A stretch of DNA of 15,927 nucleotides from Lachnospiraceae bacterium UBA3845 (GCA_002392705.1 DGHP01000115.1:1-15927); one strand, 5' to 3'. Shown: positions 1 through 8,656, counted from the stretch's first letter. The notes: generated by a model not told the origin, from the letters alone. Numbers and translations: made by a program.

Positions 1-1322
1 ATGCTGAAAATCCTTACCTGAAAGATGGGGCGGTTGTCACCGAGGGTGAGAAGATTCTGGATGTCGGCACGCTGGATGCGATGAAGAAGGCCTATCCGGA
101 TGCGGAGTTTATCGACGCGCATGGCCAGATCATCATGCCCGGGCTGATCAACGCCCACACACATATTTATTCCGGACTCGCCAGAGGCCTGTCCATCGCG
201 GGGAACAATCCGACCAATTTTTATGAGATTCTGGACGGTACCTGGTGGGCCATCGACCGGAATCTGGACCTGGACGGAACGAGAGCCAGTGCTTATGCGA
301 CGGTTCTCGACTGTATCCGGGACGGCGTGACAACGATTTTTGACCATCATGCCTCCTTCTGTGAGATTCCGGGGAGCCTTTTTGCGATCAAAGATGTATG
401 CGGAGAGCTCGGGATCCGGGCCTGCCTCTGCTATGAAGTCTCGGAGCGGGACGGCGAGGAGAAGTGCCTGGAGAGCATCCGGGAGAATGCGGATTTTATC
501 AGCTGGGCTCAGAAAGAGAACAGCGACATGATCAAGGCGATGTTCGGCGGGCACGCCCTGTTCACTATCTCGGACAAAACCTTTGAGAAGATGGTGGAGG
601 CGAACGACGGACGCACCGGTTTCCATATCCATGTGGCGGAAGGAATGAACGATGTCTGGGACAGCCTGCAGAATTATGGATGCCGGCCGGTGGAACGGCT
701 CCTGAACAAGCGGATTCTCGGGCCGAAGACTCTGCTGGGGCACTGCATTCATTTAAGCCCTCTGGAGATGGACATGATTAAAGAGACCGGCACGATGGTC
801 GTCAACAACCCCGAGTCCAATATGGGCAATGCGGTGGGCTGCGCTCCGGTCCTGCAGATGATGAAGAAGGGAATCACCGTGGGAATGGGAACGGACGCCT
901 ATACCCATGACATGCTGGAATCCCTGAAGGTGTTCCTGATTATACAGAGACATAACGCGGAGCTTCCGAACGTGGCCTGGGGAGAGGACATGCAGATGCT
1001 TTTCCATAACAACCGCGAGATTGCGGCGAAGTATTTTGAAAAGCCTCTCGGCATCCTGAAGAAGGGAGCCGCTGCGGACGTGATTGTTATGGATTACAAG
1101 CCGTTTACCCCGATCGATGAGAACAATATCGACGGGCATATGCTTTTCGGGATGATGGGGCACAACTGCCGCACGACGATTATCAACGGAAAGGTGCTCT
1201 ACAGGGACCGCGAATTTGTCGGGATCGATGAAGAAAGAATCAATGCCTGGACGATGGAGCAGTCCTGCAGGCTCTGGGGAAGACTGAACCACAGGGAATA
1301 TGACGCGAAGAAATATCTGTAA
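1..1322 (+). CDS. ssnA: SsnA-type amidohydrolase (putative aminohydrolase), 5' end cut by the window
   Basis: This is a metal-dependent amidohydrolase of the SsnA family, related to guanine deaminase and chlorohydrolases, expected to be cytosolic. The frame is open from base 3, and the residues before the ATG at 81 (ENPYLKDGAVV and onward) match the small N-terminal beta domain of the family, so 81 is not the start; roughly a dozen residues are missing upstream. The TIM-barrel metal ligands are all visible: an HTH pair at 156-164, the histidine in FHIHVAEG, the histidine in LLGHCIHLS and the aspartate in GMGTDAYTHD. FDHHAS after the second strand is also characteristic of SsnA. The C-terminal INGKVLYRDREF closes the beta domain. 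It is followed 52 bp later by ygfK, its usual neighbour. The substrate is unproven; a purine-derived ring or amidine is a reasonable guess from context. Family assignment is firm, function is not. Confidence 0.92.
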   Translation, partial: AENPYLKDGAVVTEGEKILDVGTLDAMKKAYPDAEFIDAHGQIIMPGLINAHTHIYSGLARGLSIAGNNPTNFYEILDGTWWAIDRNLDLDGTRASAYATVLDCIRDGVTTIFDHHASFCEIPGSLFAIKDVCGELGIRACLCYEVSERDGEEKCLESIRENADFISWAQKENSDMIKAMFGGHALFTISDKTFEKMVEANDGRTGFHIHVAEGMNDVWDSLQNYGCRPVERLLNKRILGPKTLLGHCIHLSPLEMDMIKETGTMVVNNPESNMGNAVGCAPVLQMMKKGITVGMGTDAYTHDMLESLKVFLIIQRHNAELPNVAWGEDMQMLFHNNREIAAKYFEKPLGILKKGAAADVIVMDYKPFTPIDENNIDGHMLFGMMGHNCRTTIINGKVLYRDREFVGIDEERINAWTMEQSCRLWGRLNHREYDAKKYL

Positions 1323-1374
1323 GATATCGGCCTGAAAAGAGAACAGAGAGACTGAATGGAAGGGAGGTTCCCGA

Positions 1375-4300
1375 ATGAGTGACCTGATGAGACCGATTCC
1401 CTATGCCCGGCTTCTTGACTGGGTGCTGGAAGAATTCAGGAAAAAGGGAAGCATCTTTGGAATATCAAAGATCGTGAAAAGAGGCGGGGGGCGTTTCCCC
1501 ATCTTTGAGGGCGGCATCGAGACCGTGTTCGGACCGGCGGCGGGCCCCAATACGCAGCTGAGCCAGAACCTGATCGCCGCGTACGCGGCCGGTTCCAGCT
1601 GGTTTGAACTGAAGACGGTACAGGACATGGACGGCAGGGATCTTGCGGCATGTGTCCCGAAACCCTGCATTCTGGCGGGCGACGAGGGCTACAACTGCGA
1701 ATGGTCTACGGAGCTTACGGTAAACGAGGCTTTTGAGGAGTATGTCAAGGCCTGGTTTGTGATTCATGTGATCGCGCGGGAATTCGGGCTCGGGAGACAG
1801 GACGGCATCGTCTTCAACCTATCGGTCGGCTATGACCTTGAGAAGATCAAGAGAGAGAAGGTCAACCGTTTTATCGACGGCATGAAGGATGCTTCCGGAA
1901 CGCCTGTATTTGAAGAATGCCGGAAGGTCACCCTGGAGGCGGTGCGGCAGGGAAAACTGAAGCATCTGACGGAGGCGGATGTTGAAGCGATTCCCGCATG
2001 CATCTCTACGTCGGTTACCGAATCCACCCTGCACGGATGTCCCCCGGCCGAGATCGAGAGCATCGCTTCCTATCTGCTGACGGAGAAGCATCTGAATACC
2101 TATGTAAAATGCAATCCGACCCTTCTGGGCTATGAATTTGCCAGGAAATGTCTGGATTCCCTCGGATACAGCTATATTGCTTTCGACGACCATCATTTCC
2201 GCGAGGACCTGCAGTGGGAGGACGCGGTTCCCATGTTCCGCAGGCTGATGGGTCTGGCGAAGGCAGAGGGCCTGTCCTTCGGCGTCAAGCTGACGAATAC
2301 CTTCCCGGTCGACGTGAAGGCGGGAGAGCTTCCGAGCAGTGAGATGTATATGTCCGGACGTTCTCTCTTCCCGCTGACGATCGAACTGGTTTCCCGGATC
2401 GCGGAACAGTTTGACGGGAAGCTGCGGATCTCCTATTCAGGCGGCGCCGACTATTTCAATATTCATAAGCTGGTCAGCGCGGGAATCTGGCCTGTGACCA
2501 TGGCGACGACCCTTCTCAAGCCGGGCGGATACCAGAGACTGGAGCAGATTGCCGAGCTTCTGGATGATATCCCGGCGGGGCCCTTTACCGGGGTGGACGT
2601 CAGAAAGGTCCGGGCCCTGGCCGCGGGTGCGCTGTCGGATCCCCATTACCGCAAGCCTGCGAAGCCCCTTCCCGGCCGGAAGATGGAGGAGGAGCTTCCG
2701 CTTATGGACTGCTTTAAGGCGCCCTGCCAGACCGGATGCCCGATTCATCAGGATATACCGGCTTATCTGAGGGCCATGAAGGAAGGACGGGCGGAGGATG
2801 CCCTCAGGATCATCCTTGAGAGAAACCCGCTTCCCTTCATTACCGGGACGATCTGCCCCCATACCTGCGCGGACCGCTGCATGCGGAATTATTATGAGGA
2901 AGGCCTGCATATCCGTGATGTGAAGCTTCAGGCAGCCCTGAAGGCGGCCGGAAAGATTTTCCGCAAAGAAGAAGGGGACGGCGGGGCGGCAGCTTTCCGG
3001 AACGACAGGCCGGACAGACAGAAAAAAGCTGCAGCAGGAATCCGCGCTGCCGTGATCGGCGGCGGACCGGGCGGACTGAGCGCGGCTTCTTTCCTGTCGC
3101 GCGCGGGAATTGACGTGACGGTATTTGATAAAGGAGAGAGCCTGGGCGGCATTGTGAGGAAGGCGATTCCTGAATTCCGGATCACAGATGAGCGGATTGA
3201 CCGGGATATCGAACTGTGCGGGCGCTTCGGGGCAAAGTTTGTGACGGGCCGCGAGATTAAGAGCATCAGGGAACTGAGGCAGAAAGGCTTTACCGATATC
3301 ATCGTCGCCGTCGGGGCATGGAGAAGCGGACGCAGGGTCCTTGAGTACGGCGAAGAGATGGATGCCCTGGACTTCCTGACCAGGATCCGCAGGGAACAGA
3401 ATTCGGTTCATCTGGGAGAGGACGTTATCGTCGTCGGCGGCGGGAATACGGCCATGGATGTCGCCAGGGCCGCGCTGAGGCAGAAGGGCGTGAAGCATGT
3501 CCGTCTGGTCTATCGGAGAACCCAGCGATATATGCCGGCGGATGAGGAAGAACTGCAGATGGCCATAGAGGACGGAGTGGAGTTCATGGAACTGCTCGCA
3601 CCCGTCGGCGTGAAGGACGGTCAGCTGGAGTGCGCGGTTATGGAGCTTAAGGAAGCGGATGCAAGCGGCAGGCGCAGGCCTGTCGAGACCGGCGAAAAGG
3701 TCTTCCTGTCCTGCAGCGCGCTGATCGCGGCGACAGGAGAGCGCGTGGACGGCTCCCTTTTCGCGGGAGAAGGCGTGAAGCTGGATGAGAGAGGACTTCC
3801 TGTCGTGGACGGCAATCTGGAGACATCCGTTGACAGGGTCTACGCGATCGGCGACTGCAGGCGCGGGCCCGCTACGGTGGTAAAGGCGGTTGCGGATGCA
3901 CAGGTCGTCGCGGAGGCGATTGCCGGCGTTTCCTTTGACCGCTATGCGGAAGAAAATGAGAAGGATAATCCGGCCCGCCTGCGCTCGGCGAAGGGCGTCC
4001 TGACCCGGGATCTTCAGGAGAAACCGGACAGCAGGTGCCTGGGCTGCGCCGCTGTCTGTGAAGTCTGCACCGACGTCTGCCCCAACCGGGCCAATATCGC
4101 GGTCACGGTTCCGGGCCTTGCAAAAACACAGATCCTTCATGTGGACGGAATGTGCAATGAATGCGGAAACTGCGCGGTCTTCTGTCCCTACAGCGGGAGA
4201 CCTTACCGGGATAAGCTGACCCTTTTCTGGAATGAGGAGGATTTCCGGGATTCGGAAAATGAGGGCTTCCTGTATAAAGAAGGGACGACAGTAACGCTGA

Positions 4301-4419
4301 GATTTGCGGGAAAGACTGCCGATTACGACGCGGCGGACAGGGAATGCGGTCTGTATGACCCCCTGCGCAGATTCATACTGGCGGTGATTACGGATTATGC
4401 ATATCTTCTGAAAGGATAA
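1375..4419 (+). CDS. ygfK: YgfK: Fe-S/flavin oxidoreductase (annotated as putative selenate reductase subunit)
   Basis: This 1014-residue multidomain oxidoreductase is typical in length for YgfK. Residues about 1-430 resemble a dihydroorotate dehydrogenase-like TIM barrel: FGPAAGPNTQLSQN at 52-65 and a SYSGGADYFNIHKL phosphate-loop-like stretch near 353. Next is a GltD-like module with N-terminal Fe-S cysteines at 446, 451, 455, 494, 498 and 502, an FAD dinucleotide motif GGGPGG at 562-567 and an NAD(P) motif GGGNTA at 688-693. The C-terminus carries a two-cluster ferredoxin domain, with cysteines 888, 891, 895, 898 and 902, then 927, 930, 933 and 937. The start at 1375 follows a GGGAGG site at 1362-1367. 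Residues about 535-555 form a charged linker. The family name comes from E. coli genetics with selenate, and the physiological substrate is not established. The domain set parallels dihydropyrimidine dehydrogenase, which suggests reduction of a nitrogen heterocycle. Confidence 0.93.
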   Translation: MSDLMRPIPYARLLDWVLEEFRKKGSIFGISKIVKRGGGRFPIFEGGIETVFGPAAGPNTQLSQNLIAAYAAGSSWFELKTVQDMDGRDLAACVPKPCILAGDEGYNCEWSTELTVNEAFEEYVKAWFVIHVIAREFGLGRQDGIVFNLSVGYDLEKIKREKVNRFIDGMKDASGTPVFEECRKVTLEAVRQGKLKHLTEADVEAIPACISTSVTESTLHGCPPAEIESIASYLLTEKHLNTYVKCNPTLLGYEFARKCLDSLGYSYIAFDDHHFREDLQWEDAVPMFRRLMGLAKAEGLSFGVKLTNTFPVDVKAGELPSSEMYMSGRSLFPLTIELVSRIAEQFDGKLRISYSGGADYFNIHKLVSAGIWPVTMATTLLKPGGYQRLEQIAELLDDIPAGPFTGVDVRKVRALAAGALSDPHYRKPAKPLPGRKMEEELPLMDCFKAPCQTGCPIHQDIPAYLRAMKEGRAEDALRIILERNPLPFITGTICPHTCADRCMRNYYEEGLHIRDVKLQAALKAAGKIFRKEEGDGGAAAFRNDRPDRQKKAAAGIRAAVIGGGPGGLSAASFLSRAGIDVTVFDKGESLGGIVRKAIPEFRITDERIDRDIELCGRFGAKFVTGREIKSIRELRQKGFTDIIVAVGAWRSGRRVLEYGEEMDALDFLTRIRREQNSVHLGEDVIVVGGGNTAMDVARAALRQKGVKHVRLVYRRTQRYMPADEEELQMAIEDGVEFMELLAPVGVKDGQLECAVMELKEADASGRRRPVETGEKVFLSCSALIAATGERVDGSLFAGEGVKLDERGLPVVDGNLETSVDRVYAIGDCRRGPATVVKAVADAQVVAEAIAGVSFDRYAEENEKDNPARLRSAKGVLTRDLQEKPDSRCLGCAAVCEVCTDVCPNRANIAVTVPGLAKTQILHVDGMCNECGNCAVFCPYSGRPYRDKLTLFWNEEDFRDSENEGFLYKEGTTVTLRFAGKTADYDAADRECGLYDPLRRFILAVITDYAYLLKG

Positions 4420-4439
4420 AGGCTTAAAGAGCGCTCATG

Positions 4440-4510
4440 GCGCCCGTGACTGCATGCGGAATCTGTCTGTCATTCCGCCCTGACGGAGCTGCGCCGGGCG
4501 CATGGCAGCT
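4440..4510 (+). promoter_or_regulatory. Nested inverted repeats in the ygfK-dpaL gap, candidate mRNA structure
   Basis: An outer pair GCGCCCG (4440-4446) and CGGGCGC (4495-4501) encloses a perfect hairpin GCGGAAT (4456-4462) / ATTCCGC (4472-4478) with a 9-nt loop. A competing pair AGCTGC (4488-4493) / GCAGCT (4505-4510) uses part of the outer arm, so two folds would exclude each other. There is no U-tract, so it is not an ordinary terminator. The AGGAGGAG site of dpaL follows at 4526-4533. The role is unknown; attenuation or mRNA processing is possible. Confidence 0.4.
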
Positions 4511-4539
4511 AAAAGATCATACGGCAGGAGGAGTATGAG

Positions 4540-5739
4540 ATGAGATGGACGATGAATCATATGCCGGCAAGTGAAGACAGGTATCTGCCCCTGATGGCGG
4601 CGGACCAGGTGGAGAGAGCGAGAGCTTTTCACAGCACCTTTCCGCAGTATCAGCAGACGCCTCTTGCCTGTCTCCCCCATCTGGCGCAGTATCTGGGACT
4701 TGGCGGAATCTATCTGAAGGATGAGAGCTGGCGCTTCGGGCTGAATGCCTTCAAGGTGCTGGGAGCATCCTACGCCATGGCACGCTTTATCGCTTCCCGG
4801 ATGGGCAGGGATGTGTCGGAGATGACTTATGATTATCTGACAAGTGAGAAGCTGAAAGAGGATTTCGGAACGGCGACTTTTTTCACCGCGACGGATGGAA
4901 ACCACGGGCGCGGAGTTGCCTGGGCGGCGAACAGGCTTCATCAGAAAGCGGTTGTCCACATGCCGAAGGGTTCTTCCGGATTCCGCTATGACAATATCGC
5001 GAAGGAAGGCGCCCTTGTGACGATCGAGGAGGTCAATTATGACGACTGCGTGCGGATCGCGGCCCGGGAAGCTTCTGAAACGGAGAACGGCGTGGTCGTC
5101 CAGGATACGGCCTGGGAAGGCTATGAGGATATCCCTTCCTGGATCATGCAGGGCTACGGGACGCTGAGCCTGGAGGCGGCAGGACAGCTGAAGGCGCTCG
5201 GTGAGGACCGTCCGACCCATGTATTTGTCCAGGCCGGCGTCGGTTCCTTTGCGGCGTCCGTCGTCGGATATCTGACGAATCTGTGGAAGGACGCTCCGCC
5301 GAAATTTATCGTTGTGGAGGCGGATGCCGCCGCCTGCCTGTATGAGGGCGCGGCAAAAGGAGACGGAAAGCCGGCTGTCGTGACGGGAGATCTGAAGACG
5401 ATCATGGCCGGGCTTGCATGCGGGGAGCCGAATATCATCGGCTGGGATATCCTGCGCAACCATGCCTCGGCATTTGCCGCCATTGAGGACGCGGACGCCG
5501 CGAGGGCCATGCGGATCCTGGCTGCTCCTCTGCGGGGAGACCCTGCGGTGATTTCCGGGGAATCCGGCGCGGCCGGCATGGGATGCCTTGCGGCTGTCAT
5601 GTGCTGTGAGAAACTGAAGGATTTCCGTGAGCAGCTGGGGCTTGACGGATCTTCAAAGGTACTGCTGTTCTCGACCGAGGGCGATACGGATCCGGCTTAT
5701 TACAGAAGGGTAGTCTGGGACGGAGCCTGGGGAAAATAA
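4540..5739 (+). CDS. dpaL: 2,3-diaminopropionate ammonia-lyase (PLP-dependent)
   Basis: This cytosolic PLP enzyme cleaves 2,3-diaminopropionate to pyruvate and two ammonia molecules; in E. coli the gene is ygeX/dpaL. The 399-residue length is normal. The Schiff-base lysine is K72 in NAFKVLGASYA. T118-DGNHGRG carries D119, and D189 lies in VVQDTAWEGYEDIP; these appear to match the two aspartates reported to serve the D- and L-isomers in the E. coli enzyme. The phosphate-binding loop is AGVGSFA at 232-238. The fold is of the threonine-dehydratase type. The start at 4540 is set by AGGAGGAG at 4526-4533, six bases upstream; the ATG at 4535 stops after two codons. In this cluster it is likely the last carbon step, feeding pyruvate to central metabolism, while YgeW may supply its diamino acid. 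No residue essential to the family is seen to be missing. Confidence 0.94.
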   Translation: MRWTMNHMPASEDRYLPLMAADQVERARAFHSTFPQYQQTPLACLPHLAQYLGLGGIYLKDESWRFGLNAFKVLGASYAMARFIASRMGRDVSEMTYDYLTSEKLKEDFGTATFFTATDGNHGRGVAWAANRLHQKAVVHMPKGSSGFRYDNIAKEGALVTIEEVNYDDCVRIAAREASETENGVVVQDTAWEGYEDIPSWIMQGYGTLSLEAAGQLKALGEDRPTHVFVQAGVGSFAASVVGYLTNLWKDAPPKFIVVEADAAACLYEGAAKGDGKPAVVTGDLKTIMAGLACGEPNIIGWDILRNHASAFAAIEDADAARAMRILAAPLRGDPAVISGESGAAGMGCLAAVMCCEKLKDFREQLGLDGSSKVLLFSTEGDTDPAYYRRVVWDGAWGK

Positions 5740-5771
5740 AAAAAGGGCCGTGAACTGCAGCAGATAAAAGG

Positions 5772-5800
5772 CCGGGAGCCCCTTTCTGCGGAGTTCCCGG
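5772..5800 (+). other. Hairpin in the dpaL-ygeY gap
   Basis: CCGGGA (5772-5777) and TCCCGG (5795-5800) form a 6-bp stem that can be extended inward by a G-U and further pairs with one mismatch. The loop contains CCTTTCTGCGG, which recurs in the hairpin after pepF. No run of T follows, so read-through into ygeY is expected. The rest of the 97-bp gap holds only the ygeY AGGAGG site at 5824-5829. Confidence 0.4.
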
Positions 5801-5836
5801 TGTTTCATCCGGAGAAAACTTACAGGAGGCTGGAAT

Positions 5837-7165
5837 ATGAATCTGGATTATGAGAAAATCAGGGCGGAGGCGGAGGGTTATAAAAAAGACATCATCGCCT
5901 TTCTGAGGAGAATGATCTCCCATCCGTCGGAGAGCTGTGAGGAGAAGGAGGTTGTCGCCTGCATCCGTGAGGAGATGGAGAAGCTGGGATTTGACAGGGT
6001 TGAGGTTGACGGCCTGGGCAATATCATCGGCTGGATGGGCGAGGGCGAGAAGATTATCGCCATCGACGGCCATATCGATACGGTCGGCATCGGCAATATT
6101 GAGAACTGGACGGCGGATCCCTATGAGGGCTATGAAGATGATGAGGTCATCTACGGCAGAGGCGGATCCGACCAGGAGGGCGGCGTGGCTTCCGCGGTTT
6201 ACAGCGCGGTCATTATGAAGAAGCTCGGACTGATCCCGGAGGGCTACAGGATTATGGTAGTCGGATCGGTCATGGAGGAAGACTGTGACGGACTCTGCTG
6301 GCAGTATATCGTCAATAAGGACGGAATCCGGCCGGAATTTGTCATTTCCACGGAGCCGACGGACGGCGGAATCTACCGCGGACAGAGAGGACGCATGGAG
6401 ATCCGTGTGGATGTCAGGGGCGTCTCCTGCCACGGCTCGGCTCCGGAGCGCGGGGACAACGCGATCTATAAGATGGCGGATATCATCGCGGATGTGCGCG
6501 CCCTCAACAACAATGGCTGCACGGATTCCACCCAGATCAGAGGCCTGGTCAAAATGCTGGATCCGAAGTTTAACCCGGATCATTTTGAGGACGCGAGGTT
6601 CCTGGGCAGAGGAAGCTGCACCGTATCGCAGATCTATTTCACCAGCCCGAGCCGCTGCGCGGTCGCTGACAGCTGCTCCATTTCCATTGACCGCCGCATG
6701 ACCGCCGGCGAGACCTGGGAAGGCTGCCTGCAGGAGATCCGGGATCTTCCGGCTGTGAAGAAATACGGAGACGACGTAAAGGTCTCCATGTACATGTACA
6801 GCAGACCTTCCTGGACAGGGGAAGTATACGAGACTGAGGCTTATTTCCCGACCTGGGTGAGCAGCGAGGAGGCGCCGCATGTGAAAGCGCTGGTCAACGC
6901 GCATAAGGCTCTCTTCGGTGAGAAGCGGATCGGGCCGGAAAGCCAGAAAGCCCTCCGGAACCGCCCGCTGACCGACAAATGGACCTTCTCCACCAACGGC
7001 GTCGCCATTCAGGGCCGCTACGGCATCCCCTGCGTCGGCTTCGGACCCGGGGCGGAATCCCAGGCGCACGCGCCGAATGAGATCACCTGGAAACAGGATC
7101 TGGTCACCTGCGCGGCTCTGTATGCCGCAGCGGTTGCCCTGTATCCGGAAGCGAAGAAGGGCTGA
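5837..7165 (+). CDS. ygeY: YgeY family selenium metabolism-linked hydrolase (peptidase M20 fold)
   Basis: This is a cytosolic dinuclear-metal hydrolase of the M20 family (ArgE/DapE relatives), 442 residues long. All the expected ligands are present: H79 in the [10 protein letters not shown] motif (with D81), bridging D112 in [10 protein letters not shown], the acid pair E147-E148 in MEEDCDG, E173 in STEPTD and H411 near the C-terminus in QAHAPNE. The lid/dimerisation domain is marked by [18 protein letters not shown]. The start at 5837 follows AGGAGG at 5824-5829 with a 7-base gap. [14 protein letters not shown] wording around the first ligand and the flanking dpaL and ygeW genes point to YgeY rather than to ArgE or DapE. 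The substrate is not established; an N-acyl or N-carbamoyl amino acid, or a cyclic ureide produced during purine breakdown, would fit. Family assignment is strong. Confidence 0.93.
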   Translation: MNLDYEKIRAEAEGYKKDIIAFLRRMISHPSESCEEKEVVACIREEMEKLGFDRVEVDGLGNIIGWMGEGEKIIAIDGHIDTVGIGNIENWTADPYEGYEDDEVIYGRGGSDQEGGVASAVYSAVIMKKLGLIPEGYRIMVVGSVMEEDCDGLCWQYIVNKDGIRPEFVISTEPTDGGIYRGQRGRMEIRVDVRGVSCHGSAPERGDNAIYKMADIIADVRALNNNGCTDSTQIRGLVKMLDPKFNPDHFEDARFLGRGSCTVSQIYFTSPSRCAVADSCSISIDRRMTAGETWEGCLQEIRDLPAVKKYGDDVKVSMYMYSRPSWTGEVYETEAYFPTWVSSEEAPHVKALVNAHKALFGEKRIGPESQKALRNRPLTDKWTFSTNGVAIQGRYGIPCVGFGPGAESQAHAPNEITWKQDLVTCAALYAAAVALYPEAKKG

Positions 7166-7186
7166 GGAGAGCGTGGCCGGAGCCGA

Positions 7187-7296
7187 AGGCGGCTTGCTGA
7201 GTCCCGGCCCGGAACTGAATGAAGTCTGCCGGAGCAGGGCCGCCTCCCGCTGAGGAAGCCATGGGATCCGGCCCGCTTCTGCGTGTCTCCGGCGGC
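7187..7296 (+). promoter_or_regulatory. Competing inverted repeats in the ygeY-ygeW gap, candidate mRNA switch or processing region
   Basis: The 172-bp gap is rich in CCGG tetramers. GCCGCC at 7239-7244 can pair upstream with AGGCGGC (7187-7193; 7-bp perfect pairing including the T at 7245) or downstream with GGCGGC (7291-7296), so two folds compete for one strand. There is no U-tract. The ygeW ribosome binding site AGGAAGGA at 7323-7330 lies just beyond the downstream arm. The function is unknown and chance pairing in GC-rich DNA is possible. Confidence 0.35.
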
Positions 7297-7337
7297 TGCC
7301 GGACTTGAAAGAAGAATGAATCAGGAAGGATAATGGA

Positions 7338-8534
7338 ATGAACGATACATTGCAGCAGTATATTGAAAAGCTTGACGGACTCGATTTTAAAAACATGTAC
7401 GATAATGATTTCTTTCTGACCTGGGATAAGACAGATGATGAGATTATGGCTGTCTTTACGGTCGCGGATGCGCTGCGCAATCTCAGGGAGAGAAATATTT
7501 CCACCAGGATCTTCGATTCGGGTCTCGGAATTTCCATTTTCCGGGACAATTCCACCAGAACGAGATTTTCCTTTGCCTCCGCCTGCAACCTGCTGGGACT
7601 TACCGTGCAGGACCTGGACGAGAAGAAGAGCCAGATCGCCCATGGCGAGACAGTCCGGGAAACAGCCAACATGGTTTCCTTTATGGCGGACGTGATCGGA
7701 ATCCGCGATGACATGTACATCGGGAAGGGGCATACTTACCAGAAGCTTGTCGCGGACTCCGTGGCTGAGGGCTATAAGGACGGGATCCTGGAGCAGAAGC
7801 CGACCCTGGTCAACCTGCAGTGCGATATCGACCATCCGACCCAGTGTATGGCGGATATGGAAGAGATCATCCATTATTTCGGCGGGGTGGAGAATCTGAA
7901 GGGGAAAAAGCTGGCCATGAGCTGGGCTTACAGTCCCAGCTACGGGAAACCGCTCAGCGTGCCCCAGGGCGTGATCGGTCTTATGACAAGGTTCGGCATG
8001 AATGTGGTTCTTGCCCATCCGGAAGGCTATGACGTGTTCCCGGAGGTTGAGGAGATCGCCCGCAGGAACGCCGAGAAGAGCGGCGGATCCTTTACGAAGA
8101 CCGGCAGCATGGCGGAGGCCTTCAGGGATGCGGATATCGTCTATCCGAAGAGCTGGGCCCCCTTCGCGGCCATGGAGAAGCGCACGGATCTCTACGCAAA
8201 GGGGGATTTTGACGGCATTGACGCCCTTGAAAAGGAGCTGCTGAAGCAGAACGCGGAGCATAAGGACTGGAGCTGCACAGAGGAACTCATGAAGACAACG
8301 AAGGACGGCAGGGCCCTTTATCTGCACTGCCTGCCTGCTGATATCAGCGGCGTATCCTGCGAAAAGGGAGAGGTCGACGCTTCAGTCTTCAACCGCTATC
8401 TGGCGCCCCTGTACAAGGAGGCTTCCTACAAGCCCTATATTATCGCAGCCATGATTTTCCTGGCGAAGGTGAAGAATCCCCAGAAGCTGCTGAAAGAGCT
8501 GGAAGAGAGGAATAAGGCGCGGCAGGCGCAGTGA
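7338..8534 (+). CDS. ygeW: Knotted carbamoyltransferase YgeW
   Basis: This 398-residue carbamoyltransferase belongs to the knotted YgeW branch of the aspartate/ornithine carbamoyltransferase superfamily. The carbamoyl-phosphate signature S72-T-R-T-R76 is intact, as is the C-terminal H330-C-L-P-A-D335 motif. FHYFGG-like IIHYFGGVENLKGKKLAMSW marks the start of the second domain. The length exceeds that of ordinary OTC or ATC chains (about 310-335 residues), in keeping with YgeW. The ATG at 7338 follows AGGAAGGA (7323-7330) with seven bases between. Known family members do not use aspartate or ornithine readily, and the native substrate has been unclear. Here it sits directly before carbamate kinase and two genes after diaminopropionate ammonia-lyase. 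This suggests a catabolic direction: phosphorolysis of a ureido amino acid (possibly N-carbamoyl-diaminopropionate) to carbamoyl phosphate and a diamino acid. That direction and substrate are inference. Confidence 0.93.
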   Translation: MNDTLQQYIEKLDGLDFKNMYDNDFFLTWDKTDDEIMAVFTVADALRNLRERNISTRIFDSGLGISIFRDNSTRTRFSFASACNLLGLTVQDLDEKKSQIAHGETVRETANMVSFMADVIGIRDDMYIGKGHTYQKLVADSVAEGYKDGILEQKPTLVNLQCDIDHPTQCMADMEEIIHYFGGVENLKGKKLAMSWAYSPSYGKPLSVPQGVIGLMTRFGMNVVLAHPEGYDVFPEVEEIARRNAEKSGGSFTKTGSMAEAFRDADIVYPKSWAPFAAMEKRTDLYAKGDFDGIDALEKELLKQNAEHKDWSCTEELMKTTKDGRALYLHCLPADISGVSCEKGEVDASVFNRYLAPLYKEASYKPYIIAAMIFLAKVKNPQKLLKELEERNKARQAQ

Positions 8535-8543
8535 AAATGACTC

Positions 8544-8580
8544 CGGGCAGTGCCTTTGGAAATACCGGGAGCGCTGCCCG
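8544..8580 (+). other. Hairpin immediately after ygeW
   Basis: CGGGCAGTGC (8544-8553) pairs with GCGCTGCCCG (8571-8580) over 10 bp with one G-U, leaving a 17-nt loop. It begins ten bases after the ygeW stop codon and is not followed by Ts. It could protect the upstream mRNA 3' end or be a processing site. Confidence 0.45.
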
Positions 8581-8633
8581 CGGGCTGCCTGGGCGGATGC
8601 ATTGCTGCGGGATGCCCGTCAACTGTATGGAGG

Positions 8634-8656
8634 CAGACAGGGGGCTCCCCTGTCTG
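8634..8656 (+). promoter_or_regulatory. Strong hairpin before the carbamate kinase gene
   Basis: CAGACAGGGG (8634-8643) and CCCCTGTCTG (8647-8656) form a perfect 10-bp stem closed by a 3-nt loop, extendable by two G-U pairs. The sequence after it is TTCATATGAGG, not a U-tract. The start codon of carbamate kinase lies 30 bases downstream. The stem leaves the ribosome binding site free, so a role in mRNA stability or processing is more likely than occlusion. Confidence 0.5.

Noticed and set aside
2437..4140. A 567-codon open frame on the - strand inside ygfK
   Set aside because: It lies wholly within ygfK, whose cofactor motifs are intact, and its translation shows no family motif.
1375..4419. 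Selenoprotein with an in-frame UGA codon
   Set aside because: The selenium label comes from family names and context. The genes read through without in-frame stops, and no UGA extension with family similarity was seen at their ends.
5772..5800. Intrinsic terminator between dpaL and ygeY
   Set aside because: The stem is interrupted and no T-run follows.
5597..7720. A 707-codon open frame on the - strand across dpaL, ygeY and ygeW
   Set aside because: It overlaps three well-supported + strand genes, has low-complexity arginine/serine/histidine-rich content and no recognisable motif, and is explained by GC-biased codon positions of the real genes.
7338..8534. Ordinary ornithine or aspartate carbamoyltransferase
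   Set aside because: The chain is about 60-80 residues longer, the neighbourhood is the ygeW cluster, and the HCLPAD context matches the YgeW branch.
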